Shown one piece after another: positions 17,334 through 28,225 of a DNA stretch of 64,000 bases. The notes below the pieces were generated by a model. That model saw only the letters and a list, made by a program, of their open reading frames with translations, made no database searches and was not told the origin of the DNA. A program made the translations under genes and the position numbers. The stretch spans positions 1 to 64,000 of the forward strand of contig JAULBX010011212.1 of NCBI GenBank assembly GCA_032358255.1, given 5' to 3'. Within the stretch, counting starts at the first letter, position 1, and the number at the start of each line of letters is the position of its first letter. The DNA is from Heterotrichella gracilis. Taxonomy: Eukaryota; Sar; Xanthophyceae; Tribonematales; Xanthonemataceae.

Positions 17334-18690
17334 GTGTGACTGTGCCCTGCTGCCTGTCAGGCTGATGGCATTTCTTGCATAAGGATGGAAGGCTGCGGCG
17401 CCAAGGCGGTGGGGTGCTGGCTGTGCACCGGGGTGGCGGGGGTGCGTATTCCGTCTGCAATGTGGCAGAGCAACGCATTGTTTATTTATATCTATGTTCT
17501 AATCTATTTTTCGTGCAGTTCGGCACACAGTGTATGCAAAGGTGGTGTGGGAGGGGCATCTTGCAGCCCCTCTTAAGAAGGAGCCGTGTATGCAACCACT
17601 CAGGCAAAAGTTGGCTTGCTTGGCGTCAGGTAAGTTTAGATCCAGCTCATGGCATTTACTCACGCTAGTTAAGTGTGGTCGGAGCAAAGTGGGCTGTGCC
17701 ATGAACCTGCAGTACGTCCTGCAGCATGCCATATGCACGCATATGCGTTCGTTTCCAAAATGGCCAATGCCTCCCTATCATGGCCAGCAGAACCTAAAGG
17801 GAGGAAGTGGCAGTCCATGACCCTGGTCAAACTTACCGTGGCTGGGTGTAGCCCCTCCAGATCCCCACAGGGCTGCGTCGCTAGAGCTAGACGCAGGGCC
17901 AGTGCACTAGTTACTAGAGAAGTCCCATACCACCCAATACAGCACTTTTAGGCTATTAACCTAGCACACTAGGGCTTCACGCAGCACATAACGGGACACA
18001 GCCGTCCTCAGTTTAGGTGCATGCATATATGCTACATGTTGCCTCACACTTCTGCCTCTTTAAAACGTACACCTCGTTGATTGGGAAGTCAACTGGCACA
18101 AGACGGTAAAAAGCAGCACATAATGAGCAGTTAACAGACCTCTTATTCAGCAAGTTGCTGTTGAAAGCTAAAATATTGTTTCTTTAGAAGGTAAATGCCA
18201 GTGAATTATATAAATTATGAAGTACATTAAAGCGTATTTTTTAATGTCACGGAACTGCCCAGTTGGTGCACAACTTCCAGATGATAGCCAATTACCAGTG
18301 TTTGTTGGTTCAATTCACCTAGACATATGCCCGTGGCACCACCACCTGGCTAGCCGCGAGGCATGGCAGCAACCAGCGCATGGCGGTTTGTGGCCATGGC
18401 GATCCCCAGGTTGGGACACTACAGCGGTTCAATGGTTACAATCTTCACAAAGAGTGCTAGGCACACCAATACAATTGCATTCCATAAAGCACGCCTATAC
18501 TCAAGAAGCATCCAAGTGGGTGGAACAGCAGGTCCAGCCCCCAGCAGGTGCTGCGCACCAGCAGGGGCACACTAGTCCCTCCATTGGAGCAGACACAGCT
18601 AGCGTTGTGCTGAACCATAGCTGACACAGATAGCCCTGCTGAGAGGAGCTCTGGCCGCACTGGGCTTACGCTGCACCGTCATCACATGGC
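17334..18690. other. Intergenic region, FAS1 gene 3' side to GT92-like promoter
   Basis: About 1.36 kb. It includes the likely 3' UTR of the fasciclin-domain gene (polyadenylation motif at 18436) and the upstream region of the glycosyltransferase-like gene. No exon or RNA gene is visible. Confidence 0.5.
18436..18440 (-). terminator. Candidate UGUAA polyadenylation signal, FAS1 gene
   Basis: TTACA on the plus strand reads TGTAA on the minus strand, 250 bases downstream of the stop codon of the fasciclin-domain gene. UGUAA is the usual polyadenylation signal of chlorophycean algae. The motif is short, so the call is tentative. Confidence 0.3.
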
Positions 18691-21600
18691 CTACACCAGG
18701 CGGCGCCCTGCCACTGCTGTGGTGGTGGCCACTGCGACTGCCTTGGAGGGGGCGGGGGCGGGGGCGGCGGCCTGCGGGTGCAGCAACGGGCTAGTTCAAC
18801 ACAGTGTATCCAGAATTTGGTTGAGGCACAAAAAAATACTTTTGATGGGGGTGGTGCAATTGCTTACTTTTGATGGGGGTGCAACTGGCATGCTTACTTT
18901 TGATGGGGGTTTGCTTACTTTTGATGGGGGTGGTGCAATTGGCATGCTGATGCGCAGCGCATGTGCAGCAGCTGCGGCTGCGGTTGTGAACCTTGCCAAG
19001 ATGAAAGGTGTGGCAGAAAAGCGTCATTTCTTCCAGGGGTAACTTGGACAAGATATGGGGACCAGGACCATAAATGCTTGCTTGTAGATGCACAGCATGG
19101 CAACCCGCAACATTTGCCTCAAATTTTGCAATTTATCTTACAGGCTTTGAAGGGCTGCGAGGAGCACGGGGAGGAGGAGGGAGCACAGTGGCGGGGGGAG
19201 GGGTGGCGGCTGCGGGGGGAGTGGGGCCGGCAGGCGGCAGTATCCCCGCAGGTACCAGCACCGTGTCGATGACATGCACCACTGCGGAGCATGCTGGGAT
19301 GTCTGCGGTGACCACGGTTGCAGGGTTGCCCCCGGATGGCACGATGACCACATTGCCTGGCTCTGAGACCAGGTCCACCTGCATGCAGGAGGGGGTGGCA
19401 GTGAGCACTACACAGGAGGCCAGAGCATGGACAGGTGATGCTGCACTTATTTGATCATGCAATGGCCATAGAAAAAAGGAGAGAGCACCCAAACTGTACA
19501 GCTGCATTGACGGTGGCAATGAGATTGTAATGGCATGGCATGAAATTTATTTGTTTTCCAAACGCTTAAGTATATTTTCCCTTCTAATGCAATGTCTTTT
19601 TATCTGGCATGCCAAATAAATGCATTTATTTGGTTTGGCCAAATATGAGTATCCGGACGTGATTTCACACGTGCCTGCAACCAGTACTACTGTGTTTGAC
19701 CTTTGAAGCGTTCGCAGTATGCATGCATACGCCAAAACTGTCAACCTGGCTTTCCTCTGGGCATGCAGCTACCTCCTAGCCCACATCCACTCCCTGCACT
19801 ACACTTACCGCCAATGTCTGGCCAGTCAACAGTGTGGGCAGCACCTGGCCATTGACCAAGGAGGAGGCAGTGGCGGCCACACCAGGGACAACGTGGTAAC
19901 TCAGGATCTGGGTGTGGGGAGAGGGGATGGTAAGAGAAGTCATGACAAAGGGCTTGAAAGCCATGGTACACATATGCATGCAGGCCACCAAGGTGGGGCC
20001 CCTCACAAGGGGATTCTAGGAGGGGGAATTATGTCTAGCTATTGGTGTCCCGGCCGTTGCCATGGCAAACCATCTACTTAACCTTTGATGTAAGTAATGT
20101 AGTGCCAGAATCACATGGCCCCGGCATGGCCACCTATGCACTTGGCCCAGGCATGGCCACCTATTTGAATCCTGTACAGTCCGAACCTGAGCAAAGGGTA
20201 TATATATTATGCGGACATAGCAGGTAAGATATTCATGTGGTGAAACATATTGCAGGTGCACCGGGATTCCGGTAACATTGTTGAGTGCCACACAGTGCAC
20301 TAGCCGCATCGTTCATGTAGTCGGAGGGCTCCCGGCTTCATGCTGATGTTGCCTGTGGTGCTGATGCACTTGATACTGATGCCGTCACATGCATCATGAG
20401 GGCGTGGTGCATACTCAACATGCACTGACAACTGTGACTATGCACCCATACCGCAGTGAGCACATTTGTATTGGCCAGCGCCTGTGCGGGTGTGAGGCCC
20501 GCCGCTGCCAGGAATGCCGCAAAGGCAGCATCAGTGGGTGCAAAGACTGTGGCCACCAGGTTAGAATTACTCAGCTCATTGGTCAAACCCGCTGCCTGTG
20601 GTAAGGGGGCATGCAGTTGATCAGGGAACAGCCATTATGGAGCTATAAGTATGCATAAGAAATATAGCATGGTTGTCAAATGTACATCACGCCCAGGGCG
20701 TACTTTACATGTGCCCTGATTTGCATGTCACTATCTCCAGTGTATGTGAACATGTTGACCAATCTTAAAAAAAGTTTTGCAAGACCTTAGCTGGCACCAG
20801 CGCTGACCGCTGGCCACTGAGGCAGTCAGCTGCGCTGACCGTTGGCAACTGAAATGCCTCAAATTGGCTAGCATGTACTGTAATGTTGCGCACAACATGT
20901 GTGGTGCTCCCAGCACACCATTTGATGTTTAGCAAAGCAATGGTAATATCGTACATCACTGAAAATACGTTTATATGTAGCGTAATGTTTTTACTTTGAA
21001 ATAGCTTCTGAAGTGAATCACAGGAACTGTCATTTGTAATACGAAATATCTATCCAAGTTCGAACTCCTCCTTTGATAATAGTGTACTCGTGCGTAATCC
21101 ATGAATAAATTATAGAATGATCATGTATGATTTACTATTTACTATTCATAATGTATTTTCAACGTGCTTGCACCACGGGATCTTTTATGTGCGTGTGTAC
21201 TATCTGCCCGCACCGCGATAGCTGCCGTGAGCACCCCCAGCTGCGGGTTGCTGGCCGCCAGGGCATACACGCTGGTGCAGGCAGCAGGGGTGGCGGGGGG
21301 AGGGGTGGCTGTCACCGGTGGGGGAGATGCCAGCACCACAACGGCGGGGGGGGAGACGGCCTTGGGTGGGGGCGCCAGAGGTGTTGGTACCACAACAGCC
21401 ACGGGTGGGGAAGCAGAGGGGCGGACACCTGCCAGCGGAGGGTACATATATTCAGGTATTCCTATCTATTCTTAAATGCAACATCATTCAACTGTAGGTG
21501 GATATGGATGTGTGCATGCGCATTAAATGTACTTGTAAGGCTGAAGCAGTGCGCAGGTTGCGTCGAGTGTCCCAGCTGCTAGTATATTGTAAAATGTGTG

Positions 21601-23024
21601 GCACTGTTAGTGTATTGCATGCAGTGCATCACCGTCAAAAATCCATAATGTGGGCAGGGCATTGACCATGTAATCGTTTCCGCCATACAGAGAGAGTCTA
21701 CCAGTAGAGCGCTGCATACATGCGCATGTGCACCATCACATGGTCAAATGTTTTGCACAACGGTGCTACTGCATGATGATGGATCGATCAGGAACCCTCC
21801 CATTATACAAGGTCGTACCGGAGACTGGGGCGGCAAGCACTGGTGGGCTTGGAGCTTTGGGTGCAGGTATGATGATGGCGGGTGCGGGCGCAGGCGTCAG
21901 CGGCACTTCTGCAGGCACCACAACCACCACCTGCTGGGGGGGAGCAGGGGCCTGGAACTTTGCCTTCTTTGCAAGGATTGCGCACCAGAAGTGCAAAAAC
22001 CAGTGGCAGTCTGGCTGAACATCAGTAGGAGGTGGTGTAGAGGGCACTGTGAGCAGGGGGAAGGTTGTACAACGATTGTCCCTTCAAGGATAATCATTAC
22101 CAATTGTACTAAATTCGGAAGCATGGAGTCCTACATTTATGCATGCATCACCCATATTATTGAAAATAAACATCTCCGAGTCAGGTGCACAGTCACGGGA
22201 TCAGCCTGTGAAATTAATTGACCCCAATTGCTTTGCACGCGTGCATGGCATGGCCTAGTGTACTACATGGTGGCACCTTATGATGATGCCATGGTGGAAA
22301 AGGTACCGAAGCTAGCGCAAGACATGCAGCAAAAGTTGGAAACTGAGCATATATTGATGATCATTAATTGAGTGCAATGTGGCTGGATATGCGCATTCTC
22401 TGTGCGATAGCTATCGCTAGGCCCCCTGCCCACCACTTGGCCCCCTAGCCAGGTCAATGATAATCCGATTATGGCAATTGATATCCCCACCCCACCTGTC
22501 TCCACTACCGTGCCAAAGCTGCCCCAATTGGCCAGGTGGCGACCACTGCCACTGGAGGAGGCATTGCATATGGCCACGCCTGCAGGCATGGAGCAACATC
22601 ATCCGTTAGGCAACTATGTGTATGCCCATCCCATTGGGTGACCCAACCAGTGGAGTGATTGTTAAATTGGGTCCATGGCCCAGCCGCGCAACGGGGTAGC
22701 TGTTTTCCCTCTACCAGCGGCCAGAATGGATGCGCGCGGTGACGCCAGTGTAGCGCGACTGCCGAGCTACGGAATCGGCTTAAGCAGGAAGCTCCTACAT
22801 GTGGTATTGAGCCGTACGCATGTAAACGCATTGTGTGTACATGTGAAACATGCGGTACCTGTGTCCTGTCTGCAAGCAACCGCAAGGTTGGCCCAACCAT
22901 TTTCTAACCCAACTTTGGTACCAGCGGATGTTTGAACACGCGTTGCGTTACCTGATGCCGCCAGGAGTGCGCCCAGCAGCAGGGGGATGAGCGCTTGGTA
23001 GCGCTGTGTTCGTGCGTAGCCCAT
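18691..23024 (-). CDS. Secreted fasciclin (FAS1) domain protein with proline-rich linkers
   Basis: A probable extracellular or cell-wall adhesion protein with one FAS1 domain. Exons: 23024-22952, 22046-21819, 21428-21214, 20595-20452, 19907-19809, 19378-19142, 18771-18691; phases agree, 358 aa. The first exon is a signal peptide (MGYARTQRYQALIPLLLG, then ALLAASG). Next come proline/alanine/valine-rich stretches (PAPAPAIIIPAPKAPSPP and VAVVVPTPLAPPPK), likely hydroxyproline-O-glycosylated. The FAS1 domain spans about residues 148-295: CTSVYALAASNP, the H1-like VFAPTDAAF, YHVVPG, and the H2-like HVIDTVLVP. A second Pro/Ala tail ends in GRRLV. An extra exon at 22579-22496 could be inserted without breaking the frame (see its own entry). 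The 5' signal exon is separated from the next by a 905-bp intron. Neighbouring genes on the same strand encode other secretory or plastid proteins. Confidence 0.85.
18837..18931. repeat. Four copies of a 16-bp repeat in the last FAS1 intron
   Basis: The 16-bp unit TACTTTTGATGGGGGT occurs perfectly at 18837-18852, 18865-18880, 18895-18910 and 18916-18931, with spacers of 12, 14 and 5 bp. The array lies in the 370-bp intron between the last two FAS1 exons. In the transcript it reads as ACCCCCATCAAAAGTA. Confidence 0.9.
22496..22579 (-). other. Possible cassette exon of the FAS1 gene
   Basis: Minus-strand segment flanked by an acceptor (CTGCAG before 22579) and a donor (GTGGGG after 22496). It is 84 bp, open in the needed frame, and enters and leaves in phase 1. 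It could therefore sit between the signal exon and exon 2 without a frame change, adding 28 residues including a CNASSSGSG motif with an N-glycosylation site. Whether it is constitutive, alternative or chance cannot be told from sequence alone. Confidence 0.4.
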
Positions 23025-24721
23025 GGTCACCAGTGTCCCACAGGTTGCCAGCGGTGTGGGTGCCGGGTTGTGCAAAGGTGCAAGCTTGTCACGGACTAGT
23101 CACCTTCAGTAAACAGGAACGGTGTAATTACCCAGTGCACGGCGTCACACTCGGCCCTTCAAATTCACTTTGTAAAGGTACTACCAGTTGATTCGAACGA
23201 CTTGAATTCAAGTCGTGACTGGAGTTGAAGGGCGGGTTTGCAAGCTTGATAAGATCAGCAGTTGCCAATATACATGAAGGCTAAAGCAAACAGCGCCTCT
23301 GGGCCATTGGCTGTTGAAGTTGTGATGAACGGCCAGCCGGTTTCCAAAGGCTTCATGCAAAGTTTGCATGCCCACGCCGTCTGAAAAGTTGGTCAACCTT
23401 GACGGGCGCCCCACAGTCTGGCCTGAGTCATCACGTCCTTGTGGCCGACACGGCTGCTGATTGACCATTGACATGTCACACATTGTGAATGGCGCAGCAA
23501 TAATTATTGTCAATGAGAGTTACTTCGCAGGACGCTGCATGCACCATGTGGCCTTAGTAACCTGAGTCGAGAACATTGAGGGCCTGCAATTCGGTCATCG
23601 CACCACTAGGCCAGACGGTACCTCAGGCTGTCTCTTGCCAGCGGTACGGTACCAGTGGCCATTGGCCCCTTGAAGGAGGGTGACCTGCCCCATGTGGCAA
23701 GTTGCACTTGCAGGAGGCCTGGGCCAGCCTGGGAGGATGATCATCGTGATCCGTGACTCAGTCACGTAATACAAATGGCCTAGGTGGAGTTCCATGGCCA
23801 TGGCTTCCATGATCATCAAGAATGCCATCCCAACCTTGTAATACATGGCATGGATGTTGAACCATGTTACAAGGTTACCCAGCATAGCATGATTACAATT
23901 AGCATGGTTACATGACATTGTCAGGCCTGTCCGGCTGCAGAAACAGGCCTGGCCGGCCCTCAGGGTTGGGCTTGAGCCAGCCAGACTGGGCCAGTCAATG
24001 CTTTGCTCAGCAGGCTGCGCAGCGCGCGCTGCCAAGCAATTACAATGGACTAATAATCGATTGGCATCCCATTGGTGGTGCCCTATAGTATCCGCACACA
24101 GTGAGTGAGTGCAAATAATGCACATGCACGGCAGGTAACATCATCAGTGATTTGCATATCCATTCATGACTCTGTTGGACAGCACACCATGCGGGCCATG
24201 TGTCAGACATGGCCATGCATGGTAGACACACAGTGTTAGCCCATCATGATCATGTAGTATACTCATTAAAAAAACAATTATGACTCCTATCATAGCAAGT
24301 TGCTACTACCAGTGCTTAGATGACACAGGTGTCACACTCATCAACGTTCGCTGCCAGTACGGTGCCGCAGGATGCATTGTACCTGCTCACCAACTTCGAG
24401 TAAAGTTTGCCAACTGAGCTGCAATATGCAACCATTGCTGCGCATGAGATTGGGCCGCTGCCAATAGTTGTAGCTTGCTGTGCCATATGAGCAAAGCATG
24501 TGCGGGGCCTCTTCTGGGTGTCAGGGTATCCGATTCCTACTAGTGCTCCTGTTGAGTAGGACCAGTGAGAGTGTGCGCACCCATTCTGCGCTGCCATCTT
24601 TGCCCCCGGCCAAACCACTAGCCCCACCTGATAGCAACCTACATCACCGCCTTGGGGTTTAAAAGCCAGCATACCACTGGTATAGGGTGCTCATCGACCG
24701 AGCACTCCCAAGCTGAAGCAC
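23025..24721. other. Intergenic region with palindromes
   Basis: Between the lumen-protein gene 3' end and the FAS1 promoter, which are on the same strand. It contains the 20-bp palindrome at 23197 and many TGGCCA/CATGCA words. A 176-codon open frame on the minus strand (24125-23595) has no domain-like or exon-like features. Nothing else is supported. Confidence 0.5.
23197..23216. repeat. Perfect 20-bp palindrome
   Basis: ACGACTTGAATTCAAGTCGT reads the same on both strands, with no spacer. It lies about 180 bp upstream of the FAS1 start codon, so it could be a dimeric protein-binding site or just a structural palindrome. Confidence 0.75.
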
Positions 24722-26409
24722 TCACTGAGGCTTTTGCTTCTCGATGAAATTCTCCCATTGCTTCTTGGCATAATCCCTCCTGTCTCCATCGCAGTCAAAC
24801 ATCCCACCTGCAATTGTAGAACAAAATGTCGTATATTCCGTCACACAATTGCCAACGGTTGCTAGCCAGGGTTTGCTGCGTTCGCGGCATGGCAGCATGC
24901 ATGGCATGGGAGTTAATGAGGTTGGTATTGCAGCCTCTGGGGGTGTGGGGCACACAGGAGACAAAGACAATGCCCATTTGAATTAACCATACAGTATCTA
25001 CCCATTTAATTACATCGTTGTATTTGGCATTTATCTACTGCAGTAGTCGTCACATGTGACGAGAGGGTGAATATATACAGGGAGCATGTATTGTTAATTA
25101 ACTCATCAATATATTAGCCATCGACTCATATTTATAATACAGAGTTACCAACATGTATCCGCAGTTCAGCATGGCGCGCCAAGGGAGGGTGATGTAGGGG
25201 TTTGATAGGGTTAAGTTAGGGTGAGCATATAATATCATTTGATTGACATGTTGATCAAATTATGTTATAATGGCCCACAATGTTGGGTAATGTATATATG
25301 ATTCATGCGTCACTATCAGTACCCTAAGTTCGCACCATGAGCATGGCCACAGGCCCGTGGCCCCTGGTCAACACCACGCCTCGCGCTAAAAATGCAGCAG
25401 CCCGTGTCCCAGCCGAATGTAGCCATGCTCACGCGAGTGCCCGCGGGAGGTAATTGGGCATGCCACTTATTTCTGGCAGTACCAAACCCCACCTGATCTC
25501 CCAATGACACATGGAGTATGCACCCACACTCTGCCAGCCCACCCCTGATCCCTAGCATACCCTGCCATTACGCCTGCCCCCCACGCCCACACACCCCGTC
25601 CCCCTGCCCACCTGTGCATTTGAACCCCGCTGCTTCATCCCTGGCGCGCATCTTGTCAGCCACATCAGTGGCCATGGTGAGGCTCATCCTGCCGCCGCCA
25701 GGCGCGGGTGGTGGGGGGGTCGGAGGAGGGGTGGATCCGCTGCCAGCGTCCTTTTTCTCCATAGCCCATGCTTGGTATGGGAAGGCTGCATGCATGGAGC
25801 AATAATTTGGGGGTTGGGGTGGGAGGCAGGTGGTATGGCCTGAGTGGAACAGGGATGCGGGCGAGGTGCAGGAGAGGACGCCGTGCAGGGATGCACATGC
25901 TTTTGGGGTAGTGGGTGTATGCATGACAGTACTACCCTCGAATCATCCGGGTCTTCATGCTCCTGATCCATGCTTTATCGTACCGTACCCTTACAATCAG
26001 TCCAGTCCATGCACTGGAACGCGTGAAGCGGGTGCACACCGCCACACACACCTTGCCGGGCACTGTTGAACAGCCGCAGGGCAGCAAAGCCAACTGTGTA
26101 TCAACCAAGTGCAACTGCTACTCCAGCACCACGGTGCACAGCACATACCTGCTAGCCCTGCACCTGCCCATCGCGAGTGCACCCCACCCCCTGCCCCCCA
26201 CCTGCTGCCCCGCCAGCCCCCACCAGTCCCAGCAGCAGCCCCCTCCTGCTTGCACCTGCCCCACCCGCCTCCCAGCTGGCGCTGCACCGTACGGTCAGGC
26301 GCATAGCAGGGCCATGGCTGGGGACACTGGCTGGGTACCGGCGTGCTGACACACCCCTGCAAGCCAGCACTGGCCGAGCGGTGGGTGCGAGGAACACTGC
26401 CTGGGCCAT
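24722..26409 (-). CDS. Predicted thylakoid-lumen protein with Tat-type signal
   Basis: Unidentified small plastid protein. Exons: 26409-26202, 25785-25612, 24807-24722; in phase, 155 aa. The N-terminus looks bipartite. First comes an Ala/Arg/Ser-rich plastid transit peptide (MAQAVFLAPTARPVLACRGV), then a twin arginine and hydrophobic core (ASRRGLLLGLVGAGGAAA) like a Tat lumen-targeting signal. Cleavage after Ala would leave a mature protein starting near AFPYQAWAMEKKD, about 85 aa. The mature part has a proline linker (STPPPTPPPPAPGGG), then a basic/acidic helical domain with two cysteines spaced CX6C (KCTGGMFDCDGDRRDYAKKQ). It ends IEKQKPQ. The ATG at 26409 is the first in frame. I cannot match it to a named photosystem or lumen subunit. 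Targeting is inferred from composition. Confidence 0.7.
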
Positions 26410-28225
26410 GCCAGGAGACTTGTTGGGACTCGTGCTGCAGGATGCCTGTAGCTGTGCGCTGATGGAACTTTGTGTGTCGGTGGTGGTGGTGGTGGCACGG
26501 GTGGGTGGTAGCTGCACTGGGAGAGGGCTAGGGTGGGTTGATCAGCAGGGTGAGGGAAGCCCACTCAACCGGTGGTTGAGTCGAGAGTAGGCTGCATAGA
26601 CAGCTGGTGCATTGCGTCCGGTGCAGCAAACAGGCGTTACGCCTAGGGGTGCAGCAGGGTTCCAGGAGGCACAGTGCCTAGGGCAGTACCTGACAACCTG
26701 GGGCACCGCACCGGCATGTGATGGGGGAGTAGCCGCTGAAGGGTATCGCTGTGTGCGACCTGCTGTACTTGCGCCACAGTCGCTGCAGCATTGACAATAC
26801 CCGGCCAGGACAGCAGGATAGAAGATAAGGAGGGGGCATTCATTGGCCTCGCTCTCGGCCCTGCAGTGGCCACCCGAGGAGGGCTGTGATTGGCCAAATC
26901 TGTGCCGATTCAAATCAGTTCAAAATCGTTCACTGTCGTGTTTGACCTAGAACATGAACAGCTTTAAAGGTGGGCACACCAACAAGGAGCAGGGTCTACA
27001 AGGTGCCAGTACTGGCAGTGAATTTAACTCTGCTGGAAATCACGCTTGACCACTTCCTACTACCAGCTGCCTGTGTGCCCCGAGCTCTGTAGACAGAACG
27101 CTACCACTCCAACAGAACATGGTTACATGTCGTGAACACGACCGCCTTTTGTAGGTGCTCCGCTGCCGCACCCCACACAACGCCCACAAAATAGCCGTCG
27201 TTGGATCTGTTACAGGGTTTGCTTCGAACCAGCTCTGTCAGCCTGGCCCGACCTTTGGCGAGGCAGCAGTGGCCAGCCGGAAAGTGCTGGCGAAAGGTCG
27301 CTGACACGGCCCGTTGTCGGGCTGCCTGACCCGCTTGGATACACGCACACTTTTCCAGGATCTCAGTTTCCCTGCAGCCCAGCTAGGATCCGCCGCTGCC
27401 AGGTACGAGCCGCTGGGCAGGCATGGGCGCCTGGGACGTGTGTATCTGAAAAGGTCTGGTCAGGGCCCTCATACACAGCCTTTACCACCGGCATACAACG
27501 TTTAATGACCCGAACTTGCACGTTTGCCATGTAGGCTCCCTCCTTTTGCCGTAGGATTTGAACAGCGACCATGTCCCCAGGCACCTGGTGTGGCAAACCT
27601 GGCTCGGATATATGGTCGGCACTGGTGGTTTCAACGGCCTCTATCGGTGTTTGGCTGTAGCGCAAGGTAGGTGCACCTGATATCTGTCACCAGCGCAGCT
27701 GTGTGTTGCTGTTGGATCGGAACGATGAGTAATATTGGCCGCATATGCATGCATACTAGGTTAGAATTGTAGCGTGCACGCACAACACCACTGACTGTAA
27801 GGCGCCCGGTATACTGTTTTTTCATATATATATGCACGCTCCAACCATAGGCACCACCAAGGCCCCACTGCTCCTGAACATGCTTTAAACAGGCACTGTG
27901 GCTTACAGGGGTGAGGGTCCGGACAGCTGTTCCTGCTTGGGTGTGCAAAGATGCGCTGTCATATGTTCCTCATCCTTCCACTGCCAAACCACAACTACAG
28001 TGTTGTTTGCTTTCACTGCAACCGTGTTTAATGGCTGGGCTCACCGGGACTGCCTGCAGGTGGGCGCAAGCAGCGCTACACCAACTCAAACCAACACGGC
28101 AGCGCAGATAACCCGCTCGTTAACTGACTGGCCACTACCGCAGCAGCGCTCTGCCAGGAAGGCCACAGGGTACGTCTGCTGCTCACGCGCACAGGCGCCT
28201 CACACCTGCCAGGCAGCCACACAGC
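26410..28225. other. Divergent intergenic region with tentative exons
   Basis: Lies between the lumen-protein start (minus) and the MscS-channel start (plus), so it should hold both promoters. It also contains the two phase-matched minus-strand exons at 27676-27101. A short (AT)n run near 27823 is the only TATA-like stretch. Nothing else is clear. Confidence 0.45.
27101..27676 (-). CDS. Tentative 3' exons of an unidentified gene
   Basis: Two minus-strand segments join in phase: 27676-27407 (acceptor ATCAG, donor GTACCT) and 27300-27101 (acceptor GTGTCAG, ending in TAG). Together they encode about 156 residues of a C-terminus. The first part has a plausible folded segment (PHQVPGDMVAVQILRQK); the last has GYFVGVVWGAAAEHLQK. 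No family is recognised and the 5' exons were not found. A phase match of two open segments can arise by chance about one time in three, so support is limited. Confidence 0.3.

Noticed and set aside
23595-24125. 176-codon minus-strand open frame
   Set aside because: Its composition (many Met, His, Cys from CATGG/CATGCA words) reflects repeated intergenic words rather than coding. No splice sites or motifs support it.
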